Positions 46,036-55,900 of a DNA stretch of 64,000 nt are shown here, one piece after another. A program made the translations under genes and the position numbers. Numbering within the stretch: the first letter of the stretch is position 1; every line of letters starts with the position of its first letter. The notes beneath the pieces were generated by a model. The model was not told the origin of the DNA. It made no database searches and saw only the letters and a list, made by a program, of their open reading frames with translations. Source of the stretch: Paraburkholderia sp. BL23I1N1 (GTDB lineage: Bacteria; Pseudomonadota; Gammaproteobacteria; Burkholderiales; Burkholderiaceae); the NCBI RefSeq assembly GCF_003610295.1, contig NZ_RAPV01000002.1:1-64000 (forward strand), read 5' to 3'.

Positions 46036-47490
46036 CTACCAGCCGAGCCACTGTCGTGCCGTCGCGAGCGGCCGGCGCAGCAGATAGTACGACAGGGGCA
46101 CCCAGCGGCCGTGAATGCGCGCCGTGCCCATCACACCGAGCGGCGGCTTGACTGCACCGACGAACGTCGCTTTCACGCGATAGGCGACCACACCCTCCGG
46201 CGTCGGCTCGGCCCGATACGCCACCGTATCGATGCGCGCGTCGTACGCCTCGAGCGGCGAGCTCTTCGGGTACAGCGTGAGCGTCGCTCCCGGCACGACG
46301 TCGACATTGTCGGCGACAGGCACGTAAGCCGTCAGTTCGACGCTGGCGGGATCGGCGAGCAGCATGACCTTTTCGCCGATCGACACGGCTTTGCCGTTCC
46401 AGTCGTTCGGATCGGAGAAGACAGCCACTCCGGCCCGCGGCGCATTCACGTGCACCCGAGCCAGTTCGCGCCTGGTGTAGTCGAGTTCGACCGCGCTCTC
46501 GTCGAGCTTGCCCTTGCGCAGCGCCATGTCGAGCCGGTCTTTGTCGTCGGTCACGGCGAGCTGCGCCGTTTGCCGATATTCCTCCTGCGCCGTGGCGTAC
46601 TGCTTGTTCGCCAGCGCATAGCGCGAGGCGAGCGTCGTCGAATCCAGCGCGAACAGCGGCGCACCGGCCGCCACGCGCTGATTCGGCTGCGCGTAGAGGC
46701 GATCGATGACACCGTCGAGCGGCGAGCGCACGACGAACGGATCCTTCGCCGTGACTTCGGCCGGCGCGAGGATCGTCAACGGTACGGGAACGATGAGGGC
46801 GCAGACGATCGCGGCCAGCACGCGGCGCCGGTGCTTGCCGGCGCGCAACGCCAGTTTGGCGCGCTCCGTCCACGACGTTCGCGGTGAAAACGCCGCGAGC
46901 GCGTGCGACCAGACGCGCGCAAGCTCCGCCAACAGCGCTTCGTCCAGGTGGGTCCAAGGCTGCTCACGCACAAAGATAACGCCGCCGAGCGAGCGCGCCG
47001 TCCGATCGACGAGCGGCACCCACAACGCATGCGTCGGCCACCACGCATCCCAATCGACGGCGAGTGCATCGGGCAGGCTGTCAAAGGTGAACGCTCGCGG
47101 CCACACGCGTTCGGCGGCGGCAGGCGGCGACGCATCGGCGGCGGTAACCGTCGCTGCGCCGGCATCGGTATCGCCGGCCGGCCGTCCTGGCTGCGATGCA
47201 GCGGCTCCCGCGTGCGTCGCACGACGTTCGAGCACCCTGCATACCTCGCCGAGCCATTGCACGTAGGGTGCGCCCGGGTCGCTTTGCGGCAGCCCGGAGA
47301 CGGCCGCGACCGCGCCGGGCACAGGTGCGGGTGCGCGCCACCATGCCGCTTGGCGATACGGCACGAGCGAAAGCGATTCGTTGACGATCACGAAGCCGAG
47401 CGTTTCCTCGCTCGCCGCCTCTCTCGCGCGCGCCGATAGTTGCCATAGCACGGCGAGCGTGGTCGCCTCGATCTGCAGCGGAGCGTTCAT
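46036..47490 (-). CDS. HlyD-type adaptor with cytoplasmic GAF-like N-terminus
   Basis: 484 residues. The first 215 residues form a cytoplasmic region resembling a degenerate GAF domain (THALWVPLVDRTARSLGGVI, EALLAELARVWSHAL). One transmembrane helix follows (RRRVLAAIVCALIVPVPLTI), then a membrane-fusion-protein module with the lipoyl start VVRSPLDGVIDRLYAQPNQR, a short coiled coil and a beta-barrel domain. Such adaptors bridge inner-membrane exporters to TolC. A sensing GAF-like part on the cytoplasmic side is unusual. It starts 12 bp after the preceding HlyD gene. Confidence 0.82.
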   Translation of the reverse strand: MNAPLQIEATTLAVLWQLSARAREAASEETLGFVIVNESLSLVPYRQAAWWRAPAPVPGAVAAVSGLPQSDPGAPYVQWLGEVCRVLERRATHAGAAASQPGRPAGDTDAGAATVTAADASPPAAAERVWPRAFTFDSLPDALAVDWDAWWPTHALWVPLVDRTARSLGGVIFVREQPWTHLDEALLAELARVWSHALAAFSPRTSWTERAKLALRAGKHRRRVLAAIVCALIVPVPLTILAPAEVTAKDPFVVRSPLDGVIDRLYAQPNQRVAAGAPLFALDSTTLASRYALANKQYATAQEEYRQTAQLAVTDDKDRLDMALRKGKLDESAVELDYTRRELARVHVNAPRAGVAVFSDPNDWNGKAVSIGEKVMLLADPASVELTAYVPVADNVDVVPGATLTLYPKSSPLEAYDARIDTVAYRAEPTPEGVVAYRVKATFVGAVKPPLGVMGTARIHGRWVPLSYYLLRRPLATARQWLGW

Positions 47491-47502
47491 GGCGACCGCC
47501 GG

Positions 47503-48324
47503 CTAGTGACCGGTGCCGGCGAAGCTCGCCCAGCCGCTCATGCCGGGCAAAAGCTCCGGCGCATGGCCCGACAGCGCGGCCGTCACGTCCACCGTTTGCG
47601 TCACCGGATCGACGCGCGCGCCGATCCGCGCCACCGTGGCCGGATACGTCTTGCCGACTTCGTCGACGTTCACACTCAACGGATGGCCCGGCTTGAGCCA
47701 AGCGAGCCATGTCGACGGCACGATCATCTTCAGTTCGAGATGGCTCGTATCGACCACCGTGAGCAGGGTCTTACCAGGCTCGGCGAACTGCTGCGCCGCC
47801 GCGCTGCGCTTGAGGACGCGTCCGTCGAACGGCGCGGGGATACTGCACTTGCGCACCGTCGCCTGCATATAGGCGACTTCGGCCGCGCTCGCCTTCGCCT
47901 TCGCTTCGGCTTCCTGTACGTCGATTTCACCGATCGAATGCAGTTGCGAGAGCCGATCGTCGACGTGCTTGAGTTGTACCGCCGCCTCGGCCTCGGCCTG
48001 CGCCTTGTGCAATTGCGCCGCGTACAGCGAGCAGTCGAGCGAGACGAGCGTTTGACCCGCGCGGAACGCATCGCCGTCGCGCAGCGGCATCGAGGCGATC
48101 TTCGCGCTGATTTCGCTCGACAGATCGACCTGATCGCGCGCGACGAGCTGAATGCGGATGCGGCCGTCGTCCGCCGAATGGTCGGCGCCCGCAGCCTGCG
48201 CGGATGCCGTAACAACCGGAGCCGGCGCGTGCGCCGTCGCGGGTTGCGGCGCCGCGGCCCATGCTCCCTGTACGACCAGCATCAGAGCCGCACCGCACAG
48301 CCCTGTCTTACACCATTGATTCAT
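47503..48324 (-). CDS. HlyD/RND-type periplasmic adaptor
   Basis: 273 residues from the ATG at 48324, which overlaps the TolC stop by four bases (ATGA). A signal peptide (LMLVVQGAWA, cleavage after AWA) is followed by IRIQLVARDQVDLSSEISAK, a lipoyl half, a coiled coil (LHKAQAEAEAAVQLKHVDDR) and the second lipoyl half CSIPAPFDGRVLKRSAAAQQ, then the beta-barrel. Unlike the other two adaptors it lacks a membrane helix. It likely forms part of the periplasmic conduit with the TolC protein. Confidence 0.86.
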   Translation of the reverse strand: MNQWCKTGLCGAALMLVVQGAWAAAPQPATAHAPAPVVTASAQAAGADHSADDGRIRIQLVARDQVDLSSEISAKIASMPLRDGDAFRAGQTLVSLDCSLYAAQLHKAQAEAEAAVQLKHVDDRLSQLHSIGEIDVQEAEAKAKASAAEVAYMQATVRKCSIPAPFDGRVLKRSAAAQQFAEPGKTLLTVVDTSHLELKMIVPSTWLAWLKPGHPLSVNVDEVGKTYPATVARIGARVDPVTQTVDVTAALSGHAPELLPGMSGWASFAGTGH

Positions 48325-49934
48325 TGCGCCTTCGCTCCATTCACACTGCCGAACGAGGCCCAGCGCGCTTGCTCTTTGTCGATCGATTGTTCGATCGATT
48401 TCAGGTCGTCCTTGTCGACTCTCCCCGGCAGCGGATCCAGCCCGAGCGTCGCGAGCATTTGTCCGTATGAGCTCTCGAGTTCGCCGTAGCTTTGGTACAG
48501 ACGCAGCTCGGACATCATCGCCGACGTCGCCGCGCGAATCTCCTCGAGCTTGCCTTGCGCGTTGGCCACCGTGGCATTGTGCGTGTGCTTCAGAATCTGC
48601 TCGTCGACATCGTCGAGCTGCTTGAACAGATCGAACTGGCGTTGCTTCGCGGCGAGCTCGGCGCGTGCCACGTGCACTTGCGTCAGCACGGCCATCGACA
48701 ACGCAAGTTGCTGCGCATGCGCGACATCGTGCTGGGCGTCGGCCGCGCCGCGGATGTTCTTCTCGTTGAGCAAGTTCAGCAGGTTCCAGCTCACGTTGAC
48801 ACCGGCGGCACGCCACGAGTGGAACATCAAGAAGCTGTTGCTGTCGTAATGGGAACCGAGTTGCAGCTCGATCCCGGGCAGCAGCTTGGCGATCGCCTTG
48901 TGCGTCTCATTCACGCTGATGCGCTCGTTGTAACTCGCTTCGACCAGTTCCGGCCGGCGCTCCAGCGCGGTCTCCTCCATCTGCGCCATCGGCATGTCGA
49001 ACGTGGGTACCTGGAACCCCTGCGGCGGCGCCAGCGTGAAATCGGTGCCCGGCGCGATGTTCATCAGCGAAGCGAGCCGAGGCTTGGCTTCTTCGAGCTG
49101 GTCCCGCACGGCTTCGAGCTGGCGCATGATGTCGAGCAGCGCGTGCTGATAAGCGAGCGTTTCCAGCGGTGAGCGCAAGCCTTCCGATTGCGATTGACGC
49201 GACTCCTCGAGCGCCTGCTTGGCCTGCGTCAGCAGCGGGCCGATGCGGCTCTCCAGGCGCTGTGCTCCAGCCGCTTCCCAATACGCCTCGCGCACTTGCT
49301 GCATCATCAGCTGCACCACCTTGCGGCGGCGCTGCTCGACCACGAGCACGCGATCGGCCTGCTCCTTCGCCTCGAAGTAGCTGACGCCGAAATCGAGGAT
49401 ATTCCAGGAGAACGAGAGATCGGCCGTGCGGTCGTCCCGATCGCTCGAATATGAAGGCGGCAGCGACTGCCCGCGCGTGAAGTAATCCTCCGACGAGGAC
49501 ACGAGCAGATTGTTGCGGTTCGTGTAGCCAGCTTGCGCCGTCAGCTTCGGCAACATGTCGAAGTTCGCCAGATCGAGCTGCCTTTGCGCCAGCGCCTCTT
49601 CCATCATCTTCAAGCGCTGGTCGAGGTTGAATCGAATGGCACGCGCCATCGCCTCGTCGAGCGTCACGGGGCCGGAGAGCTGCGGCTGGCCTTCGAACAT
49701 CGCTGTGCGGTCGGCCTGCGCTGTTTGCGCGCGCTCGGCGTCGGTGAAGGGCATCGGGTGGATCGCGCAGCCGGACAGCCACAGTGCCGCCACGGCGACA
49801 CCAATCAGAGAGGCGCGAGGCGCGCGGCCCGTGCGTGCCGCGCGTGTGGCATCGCGAGCGCCGGCGGATGAGGAAGCGACTTCGGCAATGGTCGTTTGTG
49901 GGCTCATTGTTCTTGAAAGATGACAGAAATTCAT
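48321..49934 (-). CDS. TolC-family outer-membrane lipoprotein
   Basis: About 537 residues. A signal sequence with lipobox LWLSGC suggests lipid anchoring, as in OprM-type TolC proteins. The body has the two OEP repeats with long coiled coils (VVQLMMQQVREAYWEAAGAQ; NVSWNLLNLLNEKNIRGAAD; TLGLDPLPG at the end). The ATG at 49934 overlaps the stop of the giant gene (ATGA); ATG 49907 is a possible alternative. It should be the outer-membrane duct of the export system for the giant protein encoded just upstream. Confidence 0.9.
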   Translation of the reverse strand: MNFCHLSRTMSPQTTIAEVASSSAGARDATRAARTGRAPRASLIGVAVAALWLSGCAIHPMPFTDAERAQTAQADRTAMFEGQPQLSGPVTLDEAMARAIRFNLDQRLKMMEEALAQRQLDLANFDMLPKLTAQAGYTNRNNLLVSSSEDYFTRGQSLPPSYSSDRDDRTADLSFSWNILDFGVSYFEAKEQADRVLVVEQRRRKVVQLMMQQVREAYWEAAGAQRLESRIGPLLTQAKQALEESRQSQSEGLRSPLETLAYQHALLDIMRQLEAVRDQLEEAKPRLASLMNIAPGTDFTLAPPQGFQVPTFDMPMAQMEETALERRPELVEASYNERISVNETHKAIAKLLPGIELQLGSHYDSNSFLMFHSWRAAGVNVSWNLLNLLNEKNIRGAADAQHDVAHAQQLALSMAVLTQVHVARAELAAKQRQFDLFKQLDDVDEQILKHTHNATVANAQGKLEEIRAATSAMMSELRLYQSYGELESSYGQMLATLGLDPLPGRVDKDDLKSIEQSIDKEQARWASFGSVNGAKAQ

Positions 49935-52900
49935 ACGCGACGGACCGCGCCCACGACACGCGTCACGTGCAGCGCCGCGCGCGCTTGGGCAAATTGGTGG
50001 TCCAGCGAGGTCTTACCGGCGGGACGTGCCGCACGCGAGGCAAGCGGTTGCACGAGATCGAGCGCCGCGTGGCCGTTCGCATTCCCATTCGGGTTCGGAT
50101 GCGCATGCGGGTGCCCATGGTTCGGTTGCGCGACGTCGTGCCCGCTGCTGCGCGCATTCGGCGCCAGCACGACATCGCGACGCGACACGTGCCCCGATGC
50201 ATCGTGCAACTCCACGACGATACGCACGCCCTCCACACCCGGCGGCACCTTGCCGCGCAGCACGCCGCTCGCGGCGTCGTAGTGAAGCCAACCAGGCAGG
50301 GAGCGGCCGTTGGCCAGCTGCACCGTCACGTCGGAAGCCCCATCCCGCAGCGCCTGCGACGGCGGCAAGAGCGTCGCCACGTCGATCGAGAACGGGTCGT
50401 ACTCCGGCACAGGCACGGCGATCTCCGACGCCGACATGAACATCTCCGACGACTGCGTCACGGCCAGCGCCGCATCCAGTGCGGCGGCATCGAAGCGCGA
50501 CACCGTCGCGCGATCGATCAAGTAGTTGCCCGTGGGCGCGCTCGGGTCGGAAAACGTCATCGTTGGGACGACGGGCACTGAGCCGATCGGCTGCCTGCCA
50601 CCGAGTTCGTCGAGTACGTCCGGCGCGCCGGTGTTGTCGGAACCCGTCGAACGCGAGGCCGACGTATCCGTCGTTGTGGTCGTGGTTGTCGCCGCCGGCA
50701 ACGCCGCGGTCGGCGTGCCGCCCGAACGCCCCGTGACGATCGCGATCGTATTGGATGCCGCCACGCTCGTCTTCACGCCATCGGTGATCGTGAACGTCAC
50801 GGACCGGCTGCCGCTCGCGCGGAACCCCGAGTTCGAGTACGTCACCGATTCGAGCGCGCTTTGCCATTGGGCAAACGTCGGCTTGCCGCTGCCCGTCCAC
50901 GTCAACGTCAACACGCCGGAGTTCGCGTCGTAGTTCGCGCTGAAATCACTCGTTCCCGATGCATTCGCGAATGCGAGCGTGTCATGCACTGCATCGAAAC
51001 CGCCGCTGATCGCGACCTGCGCCGATGTGAGCGTGGCGTTCGGATCGCGATCGCCCAGCGTCACTTGCGGTGCCACGGCCACCGGCGTCGAAACGGTCAC
51101 TTGCGATGTGAACGTCACATCTCCGCTCACGGACAGCGTCGGCGTCTGATCCGTGTCGGTCACCGTCACGTTGCGTGTCTGCGCATCGCTGGCCGTCCCG
51201 TTCCGGTCCGTCACCGCGAAGCTGATCGTGCGCGTCGCGTTGTCGGGCACCACCGCGGTGTCCGTATACGTGACCGATGCCAGCGCCGAGCGCCAAGCAT
51301 TCAAGGTCGCCGTACCGCCCGCCGAGGTCAGCGTCAGCACGCCCGTGCTCGCGTTGTAGCTCGCTTGAATGTTGCCCATCGTCGAGCCGTCGTTCGTGAA
51401 CGCCAGCACGTCCTGCCCCGCATGGAAGCCGCCCGTGACCGTCACCGACGCAGAGGACAACGCGGTACTGCCGGCGCTCACGCTGGCGTCCGTCAACGTC
51501 AAGCCCGGTGAGACGATGACGGGCGTCGATGTGGCGTTGTCGGCGGACGTGAACGATGCAACCCCCGAGTCGGGCGTTACATGCGGACGATCGAAGAAGG
51601 CAACGGTTGCGCCCGCCGCGGCGCTCGTCTCGGTGCCGTCGTTCGTTGCGAACGAGATCGTTCGATTGCCGAAGCTCGCGCTGCTGCTCGAGAATGTGAC
51701 TGCGCTCATTGCGTTCGACCATTGCGCATCGGTAGCCGTCGCACCGGTGGACGTCAGCGTCAGCACACCCGTCGCGGCGTTGTACGAAGCGGCAATGTTG
51801 CCGAAGGTCGCTTGGCTTGTATTCGTGAACGAGAGTACGTCGCCACTCACGAAGCCCGTACCGATCGATACGGCGCCCGATGCTTGCGTCGGGTTGTCGC
51901 GGTCGGTCACGCTCACATGCGGATTGACGATCGTCGGCGCCGAGCCGGAGCTATAGCTCGTCGTCCCGCTGGTTGCCGTCACGATCGGCGTTTGATCGGT
52001 GTCGGCCACCGTCACCGTGCGAGTAGCCGTGTTGCTCGTGTTGGCACTCGAATCGACTGCCGTGAAACTGATCGTGCGCGTGGCATTGTTCGGGGTCACA
52101 GCCGTGTCGGTGTAGGTCACCGCGTCGAGCGCCGCTTGCCATTCGGTAACTGTCGCCGTCGCACCCGAGGACGTCATCGTCAGCACACCCGTCGACGCGT
52201 TGTACGAAGCGGCGATGTTGCCGAACGTCCCCGCGTTCGTGTTCGTGAACGCGAGCAGGTCCTCGCCGCTATGGAAGTTGCCTGTGATTGCAACAGTGGC
52301 CGATCCGAGCGTCGAGGCGCTGGCGTCCGTCAGCGTCAAGCCCGAATCGATCGTCACCGGCGTCGAGGTCACGTTGTCGCCCGCGACGAACGCGGCCGAA
52401 CCCGAGTCGGTCGTGATCGTCGGCGGCCCCAGCACATCCACCGTATCGGTCGCCGCCGCGCTGGTCTTGGTCCCGTCGTTCGTCGTGAACGAAATCGTGC
52501 GATTACCCGGCGGGGCACTGGAGCTGGCCGAGAACGTCACCGCGCTCAGCGCATTGGACCACTGCGCATCGGTGGCCGTCGCGCCCGTGGACGACAACGT
52601 CAGCACACCCGTCCCCGCGTTGTACGAAGCCACGATGTTGCCGAACGTCGTCGAATTCGTGTTGACGAACGTCAGCGTATCGCCGCTGTTAAACCCGCTG
52701 GTGACCGACACCGTTCCCGACGATTGCGTCGTGTTGTCCAGATCGCCCACCGTGACATGACCGTCGACCGTCGCCGCCGAGGTGCCGCCCACGTAGTTCG
52801 TCGTGCCGCCCGTCGTCGTCACGATTGGGGTTTGATCGGTGTCGGCCACCGTCACCGTGCGGGTAGCCGTGTTACTCGTGTTGGCACCCGAATCGACCGC

Positions 52901-55900
52901 CGTGAAGCTGATCGTGCGCGTCGCCGCGCTCGGCGTCACCGCCGTATCGGTGTAAGTTACCGCGTCGAGCGCCGCCTGCCATTGTGCAAGCGTCGCCGTC
53001 GCACCCGAGGACGTCATCGTCAGCACACCCGTCGACGCGTTGTACGAAGCGGCGATGTTGCCGAACGTCCCCGCGTTCGTGTTCGTGAACGCGAGCAGGT
53101 CCTCGCCGCTATGGAAGTTGCCTGTGATTGCAACAGTGGCCGATCCGAGCGTCGAGGCGCTGGCGTCCGTCAGCGTCAAGCCCGAATCGATCGTCACCGG
53201 CGTCGAGGTCACGTTGTCGCCCGCGACGAACGCGGCCGAACCCGAGTCGGTCGTGATCGTCGGCGGCCCCAGCACATCCACCGTATCGGTCGCCGCCGCG
53301 CTGGTCTTGGTCCCGTCGTTCGTCGTGAACGAAATCGTGCGATTACCCGGCGGGGCACTGGAGCTGGCCGAGAACGTCACCGCGCTCAGCGCATTGGACC
53401 ACTGCGCATCGGTGGCCGTCGCGCCCGTGGACGACAACGTCAGCACACCCGTCCCCGCGTTGTACGAAGCCACGATGTTGCCGAACGTCGTCGAATTCGT
53501 GTTGACGAACGTCAGCGTATCGCCGCTGTTAAACCCGCTGGTGACCGACACCGTTCCCGACGATTGCGTCGTGTTGTCCAGATCGCCCACCGTGACATGA
53601 CCGTCGACCGTCGCCGCCGAGGTGCCGCCCACGTAGTTCGTCGTGCCGCCCGTCGTCGTCACGATTGGGGTTTGATCGGTGTCGGCCACCGTCACCGTGC
53701 GGGTAGCCGTGTTACTCGTGTTGGCACCCGAATCGACCGCCGTGAAGCTGATCGTGCGCGTCGCCGCGCTCGGCGTCACCGCCGTATCGGTGTAAGTTAC
53801 CGCGTCGAGCGCCGCCTGCCATTGTGCAAGCGTCGCCGTCGCGCCCGAGGATGTCATCGTCAGCACACCCGTCGCGGCGTTGTACGAAGCGGCGATGTTG
53901 CCGAACGTCGCCGAGTTCGTGTTCGTGAACGCAAGCAGGTCCTCGCCGCTATGGAAGTTGCCTGTGATTGCAACAGTGGCCGATCCGAGCGTCGAGGCGC
54001 TGGCGTCCGTCAGCGTCAAGCCCGAATCGATCGTCACCGGCGTCGAGGTCACGTTGTCGCCCGCGACGAACGCGGCCGAGCCCGAGTCGGTCGTGATCGT
54101 CGGCGGCCCCAGCACATCCACCGTATCGGTCGCCGCCGCGCTGGTCTTGGTCCCGTCGTTCGTCGTGAACGAAATCGTGCGATTACCCGGCGGGGCACTG
54201 GAGCTCGCCGAGAACGTCACCGCGCTCAGCGCGTTGGACCACTGTGTATCGGTGGCCGTCGCGCCCGTGGACGACAACGTCAGCACACCCGTCCCCGCGT
54301 TGTACGAAGCCACGATGTTGCCGAACGTCGTCGAATTCGTGTTGACGAACGTCAACGTGTCGCCGCTGTTGAACCCGCTGGTGACCGACACCGTTCCCGA
54401 CGATTGCGTCGTGTTGTCCAGATCGCTGACCGTCACGTGGCCGTCGACCGTCGCTGCCGAAGTGCCGCCCACATAGCCCATCGTGCCGCCCGTCGTCGTC
54501 ACGATCGGCGTTTGATCGGTGTCCGTCACCGTCACTGTACGCGTGGAGGTCGTGCTCGTATTGCTCAGACTGTCGACGACGGTGAAGCCGACTGTGCGTG
54601 TCGAGCTGCTCGGCATAACCCGCGTGTCGGAATACGTCACCGAACGCAGCGCGCTCTGCCATTGCGCAAGCGTGGCGGTGGCACCCGAGGACGTCAGGGT
54701 CAGCAAGCCCGTGCCCGAGTTGTAGGAGCCCGCGATATTGCCCATCGTCGAGCCGTCGTTCGTGAACGCCAACACGTCTTCGTCGCTTGCGAAGTTGCCG
54801 GTGATCGCGACGGTCGCGGAGCCGAGCGTCGCGACGGCGGTATCGGTCACGGTCAGCCCGGAATCGACCACGACCGGCGTCGAAGCCGTGTTATCGCCGG
54901 CCACGAACGAGGCGGAGCCCGAATCGGTCGTGACTTGGACCGGATTGACGACATTGATCGTGTCCGTCGCCGCGGTGCTCGTTTTCGTGCCGTCGCTCGT
55001 GGCGAACGAGATCGTGCGAGCGCCGTACGTCGGGCTCGTACTTGCGAACGTCACCGCCGACAACGCGTGCCCCCACTGCGCGTCGGTGGCCGTGTTGCCC
55101 GCCGACGTCAGCGTCATCACGCCCGTTGCCGCGCTGTACGAGGCGGCGATGTTGCCCATCGTCGAACCATCGTTCGTGAAACTCAGCGTATCGCCGCTAT
55201 GGAAGCCGCCCGATATCGAAACCGTTCCGGACGCTTGTGTCGTGTTGTCGGCATCGCTGACCGTGACCCCGCTGTCGATCGTGATAGGCGACGTGCCGTC
55301 GCTATAACTCGTTGTGCCGCCGGTCGCATGGACAATCGGCGTTTGATCGGTCGCCGTGACGGTCACGTTTTTCGTCACCGTATTGCTGGAAGAAAAATAG
55401 GCGTCGGTCGCCAATCCGAAGCTGATCGTACGCGTAGCAGTATTCGGCGACGCAGCGGCGGTATCGGTGTAGGTCACGGCACGGAATGCATTCTGCCATT
55501 GCGTGATCGTGGCGGTACCGCTCGCCGACGTGAGCGTCATGACACCGGTGGTGGCGTTGTAAGCGGCGCTGATGTCGCCGTATGTCGCGGCACTCGTATT
55601 CGTGAACCCGAGCACGTCTTGCCCACTCGCGAAGTTGCTCGTGATGCTGACGGTGCCTTGCTTCGCAGTGGTCGCATCGCCGTCTGTCAACGTCATGCCG
55701 CTGTCGATCGCGACAGGCGTGGAGGCGACGTTATCGGCTTCGACGAAAGACGTGCTGCCGCCGCTCGCCGTCATTGCAGGAGGCGAAGAAAGGTCGACGT
55801 ACGTGAAGTTATTCAGCGTCGGCGACAGGTAATAGCCATCCGTCTCGACGAACCTCAGGCTCGTGATATTGGAAAACGCAGGATTGGACGATACGTCCAC

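Noticed and set aside
52152..54480. Possible CRISPR-like array because of regular repeats
   Set aside because: The unit is 840 bp and fully coding for Ig-like domains; no short repeats with unique spacers.
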